Positions 24,765 through 35,733 of a stretch of DNA of 64,000 nt are shown here, piece by piece (position 1 is the first letter of the stretch; each line of letters begins with the position of its first letter). The position numbers and the translations under genes were made by a program. The notes beneath the pieces are model-generated. The model was not told the origin of the DNA, made no database searches, and saw nothing but the letters and a program-made list of their open reading frames with translations. The stretch is from Stappia sp. 28M-7 (lineage in GTDB: Bacteria; Pseudomonadota; Alphaproteobacteria; Rhizobiales; Stappiaceae), in NCBI RefSeq assembly GCF_014252955.1, contig NZ_JACMIA010000001.1, positions 3,370,258 to 3,434,257 on the forward strand, given 5' to 3'.

Positions 24765-26600
24765 ATGAGCCTTCATCCCACCATCGCCGCCGTGACCGAG
24801 CGCATTGTCAAGCGCAGCCGGACCAGCCGCGGGCAGTATCTGGACCGCATCCGCCTTGCTGCCGAAAACGGCCCGCGCCGCTCGACGCTCTCCTGCGGCA
24901 ACCTTGCCCACGGCTTTGCGGCCTGCGGGGTCACCGACAAGGAGCGGTTGGCCGGCGACGTGGTGCCGAACCTCGGCATCATCACCGCCTATAACGACAT
25001 GCTGTCGGCACACCAGCCCTACGAGCGCTTTCCCGGCCTGATCCGCGATGCGGCGCGCGAGGTCGGTGCTGTCGCCCAGGTCGCGGCCGGCGTGCCGGCC
25101 ATGTGCGATGGCATCACCCAGGGCCAGAGCGGCATGGAGCTGTCGCTGTTTTCCCGCGACGTGATCGCTATGTCGACCGCCATCGGCCTGTCGCACCAGA
25201 TGTTCGACGCCGCCGTCTTCCTCGGCATCTGCGACAAGATCGTTCCGGGCCTTATGATCGGAGCGCTGTCCTTCGGCCATCTGCCCGCCGTGTTCGTCCC
25301 CGCCGGTCCGATGCCCTCGGGCCTGCCCAACGATGAGAAGGCCAAGACCCGCCAGCTCTATGCGGAAGGCAAGATCGGCCGCGCCGAACTGCTGGAGGCC
25401 GAGAGCAAGTCCTACCACTCGCCGGGCACCTGCACCTTCTACGGCACCGCCAATTCCAACCAGATGCTGATGGAGATCATGGGCCTGCACCTGCCGGGCG
25501 CCAGCTTCGTCCATCCCAACACGCCGCTGCGCGATGCGCTGACCCGCGAGGCGGCAAAGCGCGCGCTGGCACTCACCGCCCTCGGCAATGCCTATACGCC
25601 GGTCGGCGAGATGATCGACGAGCGCGCCATCGTCAACGGCGTCGTCGGCCTGCATGCCACCGGCGGCTCCACCAACCACACCCTGCATCTGGTCGCCATC
25701 GCCGCCACCGCCGGCATCCGCCTCACCTGGGACGACATTTCGGACCTCTCCGACGTGGTGCCGCTGATCGCCCGCATCTATCCGAACGGGCTTGCGGACG
25801 TGAACCACTTCCAGGCAGCCGGCGGCATGGGTTACCTGATCGGCGAACTGCTCGAAGCAGGCCTGCTGCATCGCGACGTGCGCACCGTCAACGGCACCGG
25901 GCTCGACGCCTATACGAGCGAGGCGCGCCTCACCGGGGAAGGCGGCGTCGCTTGGGTGCCGGCAACCCGCGAAAGCGGCGATCCGAAGGTCCTGTCGACG
26001 GCGAGCGAGCCGTTCCAGAAGAACGGCGGCCTCACGGTCCTTGAGGGCAATCTCGGCCGCGCGGTGATCAAGGTTTCCGCCGTCGCGCCGGAGCGGCAAA
26101 TCGTGGAGGCTCCGGCCCGCGTCTTCGCCTCGCAGGAAGCCCTGCAGGCCGCCTTCAAGGCCGGCGAGCTCACCTCCGACTTCATCGCCGTCCTGCCTTT
26201 CCAGGGTCCGCGCGCCTGCGGGATGCCGGAACTGCACAAGCTGACGCCGGCACTCGGCGTGCTGCAGGATCGCGGCATCAAGGTCGCGCTGGTCACCGAC
26301 GGGCGTATGTCGGGCGCCTCCGGCAAGGTCCCGGCCGCAATCCATGTCACGCCGGAAGCTGTCGACGGCGGCCCCATCTCCCGCATCCGCGACGGCGACC
26401 TCCTGCGCGTCGACGCCCCTGCGGGCCGGCTCGAGGTGCTAGTCGATGCGGCGGAGTTCGCCGCGCGCACGCCCTCGACCGCCGACCTTTCGGCCCACCA
26501 GCACGGCGTTGGCCGGGACCTTTTCGCCGCCTTCCGCGCCTTCGCCGGTCCCGCCGACCAGGGCGCCCACGTATTCGGCAACAGCGGCTTTGCCGCGTGA
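24765..26600 (+). CDS. edd: 6-phosphogluconate dehydratase
   Basis: This 611-residue iron-sulfur dehydratase makes 2-keto-3-deoxy-6-phosphogluconate from 6-phosphogluconate. Family landmarks are [31 protein letters not shown], the cluster cysteines in [10 protein letters not shown] and [11 protein letters not shown], and [18 protein letters not shown] near the C-terminus. The length is standard. It is followed 24 bases later by eda, the next enzyme of the pathway, and preceded by its own candidate promoter and palindrome. Confidence 0.96.
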   Translation: MSLHPTIAAVTERIVKRSRTSRGQYLDRIRLAAENGPRRSTLSCGNLAHGFAACGVTDKERLAGDVVPNLGIITAYNDMLSAHQPYERFPGLIRDAAREVGAVAQVAAGVPAMCDGITQGQSGMELSLFSRDVIAMSTAIGLSHQMFDAAVFLGICDKIVPGLMIGALSFGHLPAVFVPAGPMPSGLPNDEKAKTRQLYAEGKIGRAELLEAESKSYHSPGTCTFYGTANSNQMLMEIMGLHLPGASFVHPNTPLRDALTREAAKRALALTALGNAYTPVGEMIDERAIVNGVVGLHATGGSTNHTLHLVAIAATAGIRLTWDDISDLSDVVPLIARIYPNGLADVNHFQAAGGMGYLIGELLEAGLLHRDVRTVNGTGLDAYTSEARLTGEGGVAWVPATRESGDPKVLSTASEPFQKNGGLTVLEGNLGRAVIKVSAVAPERQIVEAPARVFASQEALQAAFKAGELTSDFIAVLPFQGPRACGMPELHKLTPALGVLQDRGIKVALVTDGRMSGASGKVPAAIHVTPEAVDGGPISRIRDGDLLRVDAPAGRLEVLVDAAEFAARTPSTADLSAHQHGVGRDLFAAFRAFAGPADQGAHVFGNSGFAA

Positions 26601-26624
26601 TGCCCCTTCACGGAGACTGACCTT

Positions 26625-27269
26625 ATGGCCACAAGCCAGAACACCGAACGCCTCGACCGGATCATGCAGGCAGCCCCGGTCATTCCGGTGCTGATCGTGG
26701 AAGACCCCGCCAAGGCTGTGCCGATGGCCCGCGCGCTGGTGCGCGGCGGCCTTCCGGCCATCGAAATCACGCTGCGCACGCCGAAGGCGCTTGAGGCGAT
26801 CCGCGCCGTCGCCGCCGAGGTGCAAGGCGCCTTCGTCGGGGCAGGCACCGTTCTGGATGCCGCGCAGTATCAGGCCGCCGTGGAGGCCGGCGCCACCTTC
26901 GTCGTCTCGCCCGGTGCGACCGACCGGCTGCTGGCGGCCGCATCCGACCACGACGTGCCGCTGCTGCCGGGCAGCTCCACCGCCTCGGAAGTGATGAAGC
27001 TGCTGGAGGCCGGCTACTCGCGCCTCAAGCTGTTCCCGGCCGAGGCTGTCGGCGGCGCCAATCTGCTCAAGTCGCTTGCCTCGCCGCTGCCGGCCGCGCG
27101 CTTCTGCCCGACCGGCGGCATCACCGAGAAGACCGCCCCCACCTATCTCGGTCTGCCGAATGTCGTGTGCGTCGGCGGCTCATGGATTGCCGGGCCGGAT
27201 GCGATAGCCGCCGAGGACTGGGACGGCATCGAGGCCCGCGCGCGCCGGGCGGCGCAGCTGTCGGCCTGA
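26625..27269 (+). CDS. eda: 2-keto-3-deoxy-6-phosphogluconate aldolase
   Basis: The 214-residue class I aldolase splits KDPG into pyruvate and glyceraldehyde-3-phosphate. The catalytic glutamate is in LPAIEITLRTP and the Schiff-base lysine in SRLKLFPAEAVGG; FCPTGGITEKT forms the phosphate loop. It lies 24 bases after edd and is surely co-transcribed. An imperfect inverted repeat (CAGGCC..GGCCTG, 27296-27331) follows, perhaps ending the transcript. Confidence 0.95.
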   Translation: MATSQNTERLDRIMQAAPVIPVLIVEDPAKAVPMARALVRGGLPAIEITLRTPKALEAIRAVAAEVQGAFVGAGTVLDAAQYQAAVEAGATFVVSPGATDRLLAAASDHDVPLLPGSSTASEVMKLLEAGYSRLKLFPAEAVGGANLLKSLASPLPAARFCPTGGITEKTAPTYLGLPNVVCVGGSWIAGPDAIAAEDWDGIEARARRAAQLSA

Positions 27270-27416
27270 TCCGCGGCCTCGCACGAGAAAGGGAGCAGGC
27301 CTTGGCAGAAAATAATCTTGCCACTGGCCTGTCCTCGCCCTTGAAGGGGATTTTTGCCGTTCCCATCTGCTTCTGGCTGCGGACCCCTTCGTCCGCACTC
27401 CATGAGGCATCCATCC

Positions 27417-27740
27417 ATGTCACAGTCGCAGGATACCGCCACCCCGGCGGTTGCAGCCCGGACGAAAGTCCGTCCGGGCCTGACCTTCTTCATTGTCGTC
27501 GTCTCCGCAACGCTGCTCTTTGCCGCCGAAATCTGGGCAATGACCCTCGGCTTCCTTTGGGCCTTCATCGGCATCATGTCGCTCAGCTCGGTCAGCGCCA
27601 TCGTCCTCTCCGCGCTGGTCCTGCCGCTCGCCGCCTTCGCCACCTGGCGCCTGGCCGTCCTCGCCGTTCGCGGCGAGTTGGACTTGCTCCCTGTCTCTTC
27701 CGATCGCCAAGTGCGAGGATCGACAACCCGGACCGGGTAA
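27417..27740 (+). CDS. Small predicted membrane protein, function unknown
   Basis: I do not recognise this 107-residue protein. After a hydrophilic start (SQSQDTATPAVAARTKVRPG) it has two hydrophobic segments: about residues 23-54 (LTFFIVVVSATLLFAAEIWAM onward) and 60-80 (IVLSALVLPLAAFATWRLAVL). The C-terminus is short and polar. The ATG at 27417 is chosen because it gives a compact protein; one at 27402 is possible, and neither has a clear ribosome site. It lies between eda and a cation exchanger gene. A competing minus-strand frame over 27420-27710 is rich in Asp, Gln and Glu and looks like an antisense shadow. Confidence 0.5.
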   Translation: MSQSQDTATPAVAARTKVRPGLTFFIVVVSATLLFAAEIWAMTLGFLWAFIGIMSLSSVSAIVLSALVLPLAAFATWRLAVLAVRGELDLLPVSSDRQVRGSTTRTG

Positions 27741-27884
27741 GCGCGTTCCTCCAAGGAACGCTTGCCGGCGGCGCGCGTGTGCCGGCCGGCGAGCCCGGAT
27801 GCCCTGCCCCGGTTCTCAAGACCTGGGCCTTGCCATGGCTTCGAGGGACGGATGCGTCCAGCGAATGCCCGGATCGGAATTGTC

Positions 27885-28811
27885 ATGCTCCTCGACATCG
27901 CCCTTGTGGGCCTCGGTCTCGTCCTGCTGTTCTTCGGCGGCGACCTTCTCGTGCGCGGCGCGGTGGCGCTGGCGGCACGCCTCAGCGTTCCCCCTCTTCT
28001 GATCGGCCTGACCATCGTCGGCTTCGGCACCTCCATGCCCGAGCTGCTGGTCTCGCTGAACGCCGCCTTAGCCGGCCTGCCGGATATCGCCGTCGGCAAC
28101 GTCGTCGGCTCGAATACGGCCAACATCCTGCTCATTCTCGGGCTTGCCGTGCTGGTCGCGCCGCTGCCAACGCGCATTCCCGGCCTCTCGCGGGACCTTG
28201 CGGTGATGCTGGCCAGCGCCGGCTTGCTGGCGGTACTTGCCATGGATGGGCGGATCGCCGGCTGGCAGGGCCTGCTGCTCCTGACGCTGCTCGCCGCCTA
28301 TCTCGTCTACGGCGCCATCCGCGGCCGCTCGCAGGGCGCGGAAGAGCCCGACACCGGTTCCTCGCTGAAGCTCTGGCAGATGCTCGGCTTCCTTGCAGCC
28401 GGCCTTGTCGCCCTCGTCTTCGGGGCGGACTTCCTGGTCGATGGGGCAACCAGCCTGGCGCGCGGCGTCGGCGTTTCGGACGCGGTGATCGGCCTGACCA
28501 TCGTCGCGGTGGGCACCAGCCTGCCGGAGCTCGCCACCTCGGTCGTTGCTGCCATGAAGCGCCAGCCGGAAATCGCCGTCGGCAACGTCGTCGGGTCGAA
28601 CATTTTCAACATTCTCGGTATCTTGGGCGTGACCGCCGCCATCTCCCCTGTCCCCGTGGCCCCGCAAATGGTGGCCTTCGACATCCCGGTGATGCTTGCG
28701 GTCTCCCTTGCCATCGCGGCACTGCTGACAGTCGTGCACCGCGTGCCCCGATGGGCAGGCCTGGCCCTTCTTGCCGTCTATGCCTGGTATTGCGTCGTGC
28801 TGTTCGTCTGA
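27885..28811 (+). CDS. Calcium/sodium antiporter (YrbG-like CaCA family)
   Basis: This 308-residue inner-membrane protein has about ten helices in two homologous halves. Each half carries the ion-binding alpha-repeat: [12 protein letters not shown] with [10 protein letters not shown] in the first, and [13 protein letters not shown] with [10 protein letters not shown] in the second, including the two essential Glu residues. These features define K+-independent Na+/Ca2+ exchangers of bacteria. I set the start at 27885 where the first helix begins ([16 protein letters not shown]); an ATG at 27852 with GAGGGA very close upstream would add 11 residues. It is followed 52 bases later by pgi. Confidence 0.88.
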   Translation: MLLDIALVGLGLVLLFFGGDLLVRGAVALAARLSVPPLLIGLTIVGFGTSMPELLVSLNAALAGLPDIAVGNVVGSNTANILLILGLAVLVAPLPTRIPGLSRDLAVMLASAGLLAVLAMDGRIAGWQGLLLLTLLAAYLVYGAIRGRSQGAEEPDTGSSLKLWQMLGFLAAGLVALVFGADFLVDGATSLARGVGVSDAVIGLTIVAVGTSLPELATSVVAAMKRQPEIAVGNVVGSNIFNILGILGVTAAISPVPVAPQMVAFDIPVMLAVSLAIAALLTVVHRVPRWAGLALLAVYAWYCVVLFV

Positions 28812-28863
28812 CGCACTGTCTGGTCCTGGCGGCACCGCCCAACCCATGAGGAGGAGTACAGCC

Positions 28864-30489
<1,626 letters not shown>

Positions 30490-30691
30490 TATCGGAGCGT
30501 TAACCGCCTCTTCGGCAAGAACGTCAAACGATGATCTGCGTCACAGCTTCGCCTTAGCGTGCCGCTAGACTGGGGTCGGTTTTGGTGCTCAGATAGGAGC
30601 CAACGCAGGAATGACTCTCCGTCTCCCTGCCGCGGCGCCTGCCGGGAGGCGACATTCGCCGGAACCATGTGGACACGTGAGGAGTTATAGG

Positions 30692-30961
30692 ATGGTCAGG
30701 ATTGTTCTTGTGGGCGCGGCTGCGCTTCTGCTGGCGGCGTGCCAGTCCGACAGCCAGCGCGACCGTACGCTTGTCGGCGGTGGCCTTGGCGCCGCGACAG
30801 GTGCGGTGATCGGTGCGGCGGCGACCGGTGATGTCGGCGGCGCGCTCGTCGGTGGCGTCATCGGCGGTGTGGGCGGTGCCATGGTCGGTTCGGCCACGAC
30901 ACCGAAGAACTGCGTCGCGCGTGATCGCTACGGCCGCCGCTATCGGGTTGCCTGCCCGTAA
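30692..30961 (+). CDS. Glycine-zipper lipoprotein, copy 1
   Basis: The 89-residue product has a short signal peptide with a lipobox (LLLAAC, Cys17), then CQSDSQRDRTLVGGGLGAATGAVIG and further GxxxG repeats that form a glycine zipper of the Rick_17kDa/OsmB type. It ends KNCVARDRYGRRYRVACP with a conserved Cys pair. GAGGAG is close upstream. The probable role is an outer-membrane-associated envelope or stress protein; this is inference from the family. A near-identical copy follows at 31088. Confidence 0.8.
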   Translation: MVRIVLVGAAALLLAACQSDSQRDRTLVGGGLGAATGAVIGAAATGDVGGALVGGVIGGVGGAMVGSATTPKNCVARDRYGRRYRVACP

Positions 30962-31087
30962 GGGTCGAAACTCGCCTGCCCGAGAGGGACATGCCTGACC
31001 GCCGCAACGGAAGCTCCGGCCAACCGTTGCGGTGGAGCATGCGTTTCGTCGAAGCGCAGATCGGCCAACCAATCGGAGGCGAATTTC

Positions 31088-31357
31088 ATGCATAAACTCG
31101 TGATCGTTTCGGCGACCGCCCTGCTTCTTGCCGCTTGTCAGTCCGACAGCCAGTCCGACCGTGCTCTCGTCGGCGGCGGTCTCGGTGCTGCCACCGGCGC
31201 AGCCATCGGCGCTGCGACGACCGGCGATGTCGGCGGCGCGCTCGTCGGCGGTGCGATCGGCGCAGCCGGCGGTGCAGTGGTCGGTGCGGCCACCACGCCG
31301 AAGAACTGTGTCGAATACGACCGCTACGGCCGCGCCTACCGGGTAGCCTGCCGGTAA
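31088..31357 (+). CDS. Glycine-zipper lipoprotein, copy 2
   Basis: This 89-residue protein is a tandem paralogue of the gene at 30692. It has a lipobox cysteine (LLLAAC, Cys17), a glycine zipper rich in GAATGAAIGAA-type repeats, and a C-terminal Cys pair in KNCVEYDRYGRAYRVACR. GGAGG lies 10 bases before the ATG. A 16-bp terminator follows. Function is unknown beyond likely membrane association. Confidence 0.8.
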   Translation: MHKLVIVSATALLLAACQSDSQSDRALVGGGLGAATGAAIGAATTGDVGGALVGGAIGAAGGAVVGAATTPKNCVEYDRYGRAYRVACR

Positions 31358-31380
31358 GCGAAAGCCATCCTTCGTGAGGC

Positions 31381-31416
31381 AAAACAGCCGGCCAGGACAC
31401 CCTGGCCGGCTGTTTT
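31381..31416. terminator. Bidirectional intrinsic terminator
   Basis: AAAACAGCCGGCCAGG and CCTGGCCGGCTGTTTT form a perfect 16-bp stem with a 4-base loop. With A-run and T-run at the two ends it can stop both the lipoprotein transcript and the converging ald transcript. Confidence 0.9.
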
Positions 31417-31447
31417 CGTTTGAGCTCAGGAAACCCTGGAGCCGAGA

Positions 31448-32584
31448 TCAGGCGGCGGCGGCCGCCGCCTTGCCCAGCGCCTTGGCCGGCGCGACATAGT
31501 CGTAGCCGAGCGCGGTCGCGACCGCCTCGCAGGTCACCTGCCCGGCATGCACGTTGAGGCCGTTCATCAGGTGCGGATTGTCCGCCAGAGCCTTGCGATA
31601 GCCGTTGTTGGCCAGCGCCAGGGTGAAGGGCAGCGTCGCGTTGTTGAGCGCATAGGTCGAGGTGCGCGGCACCGCGCCCGGCATGTTGGCAACGCAGTAG
31701 TGCACGACATCGTCGACCACATAGGTCGGCTCGGCATGCGTCGTCGCATGCGAGGTCTCGAAACAACCGCCCTGGTCGATGGCGACATCCACCAGCACCG
31801 AGCCGGCCTTCATGCGGCGCACGTGGTCCGCCGTGACCAGCTTGGGCGCCGCCGCACCCGGCACCAGCACCGCGCCGATCACCAGATCTGCTTCCAGCAC
31901 ATACTGCTCCACCGCCGAGCGGGTGGAGTAGACCGTGCGCAGCGCAGCGCCGAACCGGGCCGACAGGTTGCCCAGCACATCGATGGAGCGGTCGAGAACC
32001 GTCACATCGGCACCGAGGCCCAGCGCCATGGTGATGGCATGAGCACCGACGACACCGCCGCCGATCACCACCACCTTGGCCGGCGCCACGCCCGGTACGC
32101 CGCCGAGCAGAACGCCGGCGCCGCCATGGGCGCGCTCCAGCGCGGTCGCGCCGGCCTGCACCGACAGGCGGCCGGCCACCTGCGACATCGGCGACAGCAG
32201 CGGCAGGCCGCCGCGCGCATCCGTGACCGTCTCGTAGGCGATGCAGGTCGCGCCCGACCTGACGAGATCGGCCGTCTGCGGGGCATCCGGCGCCAGATGC
32301 AGATAGGTGAAGAGCAGATGATCGGGCCGCAGCATCGCCCGCTCGGAAGCCTGCGGCTCCTTGACCTTGACGATCATGGTGGAGGCTTCGAACACCTCGG
32401 CCGGAGTGGCGGCGATCGAAGCGCCGGCCGCCTCGTAGACGGAATCGTCCGCGCCGATGCCCTGCCCGGCGCCGGTCTCGACCAGCACCTCATGGCCGTT
32501 GGCCACCAGTTCCCGGACGCTGTCCGGGGTCAGGCCGACGCGATACTCGTGGTTCTTGATTTCCTTAGGGACACCGACGCGCAT
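31448..32584 (-). CDS. ald: Alanine dehydrogenase
   Basis: The 378-residue NAD enzyme interconverts L-alanine and pyruvate plus ammonia. [20 protein letters not shown] is the family start; Lys75 (VKVKEP) and His96 (YLHLAPD) are the catalytic pair; [16 protein letters not shown] is the nucleotide-binding fold. GGAGGAGG precedes the ATG. It is divergent from an Lrp-type regulator, the usual AldR arrangement, in which alanine induces transcription. The terminus is a run of alanines. Confidence 0.95.
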   Translation of the reverse strand: MRVGVPKEIKNHEYRVGLTPDSVRELVANGHEVLVETGAGQGIGADDSVYEAAGASIAATPAEVFEASTMIVKVKEPQASERAMLRPDHLLFTYLHLAPDAPQTADLVRSGATCIAYETVTDARGGLPLLSPMSQVAGRLSVQAGATALERAHGGAGVLLGGVPGVAPAKVVVIGGGVVGAHAITMALGLGADVTVLDRSIDVLGNLSARFGAALRTVYSTRSAVEQYVLEADLVIGAVLVPGAAAPKLVTADHVRRMKAGSVLVDVAIDQGGCFETSHATTHAEPTYVVDDVVHYCVANMPGAVPRTSTYALNNATLPFTLALANNGYRKALADNPHLMNGLNVHAGQVTCEAVATALGYDYVAPAKALGKAAAAAA

Positions 32585-32687
32585 TTCGAACCTCCTCCGT
32601 ACTCGACCGCCATGCGGTCGGGATAATCGAAGACGTTACGGCAAAACGCGTCGAATTTGCTTGCGTTGTCGCCCTTCCCTTCACAAT

Positions 32688-32708
32688 CTACGCAATATCC
32701 AGGCGTAG
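32688..32708. promoter_or_regulatory. Inverted repeat between ald and its Lrp-type regulator
   Basis: CTACGC-(9)-GCGTAG lies 12 bases before the regulator ATG. The 9-base centre AATATCCAG is AT-leaning, as in Lrp/AldR boxes. It is the best operator candidate in the 136-bp divergent region. Confidence 0.45.
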
Positions 32709-32720
32709 AAACGACAAGTC

Positions 32721-33221
32721 ATGAAACAATATTCGAAGGAAACCGCGAGACTGGACCGGATCGACCGTCACATCCTGTCCCTGCTGCAGGTGGACGGGCG
32801 CATTGCCAATGCCGATCTTGCCGAAGCGGTCGGCCTGTCGGCCTCAGCCTGCCTGCGCCGGGTCCGCATGCTGGAGGACAGCGGCGTCATCGACCGTTAC
32901 GTCGCCCTGCTGGACCAGGCCCGCATCGGCAGGCGGATGAACATCTTCGTCGAGATTTCCCTGACCTCGCAGTCGAACGACGTGCTGACCCGCTTCGAGC
33001 AGGCGGTCGCCCGTTCGCCGGAGATCATGGAGTGCCATCTGATGGCGGGTGACGCCGATTACCTGCTACGCATCACCGCTGCCGATCCCATCGACTTCGA
33101 ACGCATCCACCGCGATCACCTCGCCCGCCTGCCGGGCGTCTCGCGGATGCGCTCGTCCTTCGCGATCCGCACCATCGCCCGCAGCACCGCCTATCCCCTG
33201 CCGGACGAAGACGACCGCTGA
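32721..33221 (+). CDS. aldR: Lrp/AsnC-family regulator, probable AldR
   Basis: This 166-residue protein has an N-terminal helix-turn-helix (about 14-60, LDRIDRHILSLLQVDGRIANADLAEAVGLSASA) and a C-terminal RAM effector domain with the AGDADYLLRI pocket motif. It is divergent from ald across 136 bases holding an inverted repeat. The likely job is alanine-dependent activation of ald. The symbol is given on context. Confidence 0.85.
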   Translation: MKQYSKETARLDRIDRHILSLLQVDGRIANADLAEAVGLSASACLRRVRMLEDSGVIDRYVALLDQARIGRRMNIFVEISLTSQSNDVLTRFEQAVARSPEIMECHLMAGDADYLLRITAADPIDFERIHRDHLARLPGVSRMRSSFAIRTIARSTAYPLPDEDDR

Positions 33222-33372
33222 GCCGGAACGGTCCCGCATGTGGATTTCCCGAGCGCCCTGTCACTACTGCCTAAAAGGTCGGCAGTCGACTTTATGGAAC
33301 CCTGTCTAATTTACTGATAGACTGGGTCCGTGTTCCGGAAATTTCGCGAGCTATCGCCTTGGCAGCCCAGCT

Positions 33373-33852
33373 ATGAGAGCAGAAGCGGTTTCTGCAAGCG
33401 GATCCGACTTGACGCTGATGATCGTGGACGATGATCCCGATGATCTCTGGATGTTCGGGCACCTGTTCATGCGCGCCTGTCCGGAGCCTGGAGAGCTGTC
33501 GCTGATCGCAGCCGCCGACGGTGCCGACGCGCTTGCACAGATCGAGCGGGCCCTTGCCACCGGCGCGCCGCTCCCCGATGCCATTCTTCTCGACATGAAC
33601 ATGCCGGGCCTGACCGGCCTCGATGTTCTGGCCGCCCTGCGGCAGAAGTCCTGCCTCGATGCGACCCCGATCATCATCCTGTCCACGGCAGAAGACGCGG
33701 CGACGAGCGAACGTGCCCTGGCCGCCGGCGCCGATGCGGTTTTCACCAAGCCGGACTCCATGGACTGCATCGCCCGCCTTGCCGCCGGCATCTTGCGCAC
33801 CGTGCTTGCGCGCCGCAATCCCCGGCCCCACTGCAACAAGGCGCGGGCCTGA
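33373..33852 (+). CDS. Stand-alone receiver-domain protein (CheY/Rcp1-like)
   Basis: The 159-residue protein is a single response-regulator receiver with no output domain. The acidic pocket is VDDDPDD (Asp19-21), the phospho-acceptor is Asp74 in ILLDMNMPG, the switch Thr/Ser is in IIILSTAEDAA, and Lys126 is in FTKPDS. The PDDLWMFGHLF sequence after the pocket is typical of Rcp1-like receivers that partner with hybrid or phytochrome kinases. No kinase gene adjoins it, so its partner is elsewhere. An imperfect inverted repeat (33296-33329) lies upstream. Confidence 0.88.
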   Translation: MRAEAVSASGSDLTLMIVDDDPDDLWMFGHLFMRACPEPGELSLIAAADGADALAQIERALATGAPLPDAILLDMNMPGLTGLDVLAALRQKSCLDATPIIILSTAEDAATSERALAAGADAVFTKPDSMDCIARLAAGILRTVLARRNPRPHCNKARA

Positions 33853-33958
33853 CCCCATTGCCTCCTCATCCGGTTGCACCTGCCCTGCGCAAGGTGCTTG
33901 ATCGCGTGCGCCTGTCGTCCGACAACGGAGACCCGTTTCCCAGTCTCAGGAGCACCCC

Positions 33959-34840
33959 ATGGCCCATGCGATTTCCCGCCTCAGCGACACCCGCTGCGAG
34001 CTTGCCGAAGGCCCGACCTGGGACGAGCGCCTGCAGCGCCTCTACTGGTGCGACATCCTCGGCAAGCGCATCCATGCGCTCGACTGGCAGAGCCGCGAGG
34101 AACAGCACTGGGAGATGCCCGATGTCGTCGGCTCTCTCGGGCTGACGGAGGACGAGGACCGGCTGGTCGTCGCCCTGCGCGACCGGGTGGTGCTCTTCAC
34201 CCTGTCCACCGGCGCCATGGAGCTTCTGGCAGAGATCGAGACGGACGATGCCCGCACCCGCCTCAACGACGGCAAGGTCGGACCGGACGGCGCCTTCTAT
34301 GTCGGCACCATGGACGACCGCCCCGACCGCCAGCCCATCGGCGCGCTCTACCGGGTGGCCCGCACGGGCGGCGCGACACGCCTTGTCGACGGCGTCACCG
34401 TTTCCAACGGCCTTGCCTGGTCGCCCGAGGGAACCGTGCTCTATCATGCGGACAGCCGGCCAGGGCATATCGAGGCTTGGAATTTCGACGCGGCGACCGG
34501 CGCGATCTCCGCCCGGCGCCTTTTCGCGCAGCTGACCAACGAGACCGGGCGCCCCGATGGCGGCACGGTGGATGCGGAAGGGCGCTACTGGTCGGCGGGC
34601 GTTTCCGCCGGCCTGCTCAACTGCTTTGCACCCGACGGCACGCTTATCGAGGCGATTGCCATGCCGGTACCGCGCCCGACCATGCCCTGTTTCTGCGGCC
34701 CCGCGCTGGACGAACTGGTGGTGACGAGCCTGCGCCCGCACAATGCTCCCGACCTGCTCTCCGAATTCCCGGATTCGGGCTGTCTGTTCGTCCTGAAGAC
34801 CGGGGCAACCGGCCTGCCGGCCTCTCGCTTCCGCCTCTAG
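33959..34840 (+). CDS. SMP-30/gluconolactonase/LRE-family protein
   Basis: The 293-residue beta-propeller enzyme likely hydrolyses a sugar lactone. The metal ligands of the family are in place: Glu17 (LAEGPTWDE), Asn150 (TVSNGLAWSPEG) and Asp200 (GRPDGGTVD), with Asn103 (RLNDGKVGPDG) near the substrate. No signal peptide is visible, so it is cytoplasmic. Homologues act on glucono-, galactono- or arabinolactone. Because no pgl is found near zwf, a role on 6-phosphogluconolactone could be imagined, but nothing in the sequence supports phosphate specificity. Confidence 0.88.
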   Translation: MAHAISRLSDTRCELAEGPTWDERLQRLYWCDILGKRIHALDWQSREEQHWEMPDVVGSLGLTEDEDRLVVALRDRVVLFTLSTGAMELLAEIETDDARTRLNDGKVGPDGAFYVGTMDDRPDRQPIGALYRVARTGGATRLVDGVTVSNGLAWSPEGTVLYHADSRPGHIEAWNFDAATGAISARRLFAQLTNETGRPDGGTVDAEGRYWSAGVSAGLLNCFAPDGTLIEAIAMPVPRPTMPCFCGPALDELVVTSLRPHNAPDLLSEFPDSGCLFVLKTGATGLPASRFRL

Positions 34841-34853
34841 CTGGAGCGCGGCG

Positions 34854-35645
34854 TCAGCCTTCGGTGCCGCGCGCCAGATCCCGCGGCAGGACCGGCAGCG
34901 CCTCCTCCGGCGCGTTCTGCCCCCAGGTCGGGCGCAGCGCGTGGTCGACGGCGATCCGCTCGTCGAACACGAAACAGTCGCCCCGCCACAGGCTTTTTTC
35001 CTGCGGCACCTTTTCCAGATAGTTCAGGATGCCGCCTTCTAGGTGGTAGACCTCCTCGAAGCCTTCCGAGAGCAGAAACGCGCTCGCCTTCTCGCAGCGG
35101 ATGCCGCCGGTGCAGAACATCGCCACCTTGCGCGGAGCGCAGGCCTCCTCCCGTTGCTGGCGCAGCCATTCGGGGAAGGCGCGGAACGAGCGGGTATCGG
35201 GCGAGCTCGCCCCCTCGAACGTCCCGAAGGCGACCTCGTAGTCGTTGCGCGTGTCGATGACGAGAACGTCCGGGTCGCTGATGAGATCGTTCCAGTCCTG
35301 CGGCGCCACATAGGTGCCGACCTCCCGGGTCGGATCGATCCCCTCGACGCCGAGACTGACGATCTCCCGCTTCAGCCGCACCTTGAGGCGGGCGAAGGGA
35401 ATGCGACCGGCCCAGGAGGCCTTCTCCTCAAGAGCTGCAAGACGAGGGTCGGCCCTCAGCCAGGCGAGCACCTGCGCAATGCCCGCCTCGGGCCCCGCGA
35501 TGGTTCCGTTGACGCCCTCGCTGGCCAACAGGATCGACCCGCGCACGCACGCCGCTCCGGCAACGTCCAGCAGTGGCTGGCGCAGGGCCTCGTAGTCCGG
35601 CAGAGGCGCAAAGTGGTAGAAGGCGGAAATGCGGATGTCGGTCAT
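34854..35645 (-). CDS. trhO: tRNA uridine(34) hydroxylase, rhodanese family
   Basis: The 263-residue protein matches TrhO/YceA, which helps make 5-hydroxyuridine at the tRNA wobble position using oxygen. An N-terminal acylphosphatase-like part ([27 protein letters not shown]) precedes a rhodanese domain whose catalytic loop is [12 protein letters not shown] (Cys178). The ATG at 35645 matches the family start; upstream in-frame codons are not conserved. It converges on the SMP-30 gene with only 13 bases between. Confidence 0.93.
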   Translation of the reverse strand: MTDIRISAFYHFAPLPDYEALRQPLLDVAGAACVRGSILLASEGVNGTIAGPEAGIAQVLAWLRADPRLAALEEKASWAGRIPFARLKVRLKREIVSLGVEGIDPTREVGTYVAPQDWNDLISDPDVLVIDTRNDYEVAFGTFEGASSPDTRSFRAFPEWLRQQREEACAPRKVAMFCTGGIRCEKASAFLLSEGFEEVYHLEGGILNYLEKVPQEKSLWRGDCFVFDERIAVDHALRPTWGQNAPEEALPVLPRDLARGTEG

Positions 35646-35733
35646 GGCTGCGTCGGGGCTCGTCGGCGAAGGTCTCGGCCTGCCGAGCCTTCTACACTCG
35701 TCGCTTCCTCGCTGGCAACATGCAGGCCCGGCG

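Larger units (their letters stand above)
30692..31357 (+). repeat. Tandem gene duplication of 89-codon lipoproteins
   Basis: Two genes of identical length code for proteins alike from the lipobox (LLLAACQSDSQ) through the zipper (RxLVGGGLGAATGAxIGAA, TGDVGGALVGG) to the end (ATTPKNC, DRYGRxYRVAC). They differ mainly in the first ten residues and a few Ala/Val/Ser changes. Each has its own ribosome site and 126 bases separate them. Confidence 0.85.

Noticed and set aside
30661-30686. GGAACC-(17)-GTT resembling an extracytoplasmic stress sigma promoter before the first lipoprotein
   Set aside because: The would-be -10 overlaps the ribosome site eight bases before the ATG, leaving no room for a leader.
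33296-33329. Imperfect inverted repeat with GGAAC upstream of the receiver gene
   Set aside because: No matching -10 for a GGAAC-type promoter and the stem is interrupted; could be chance.
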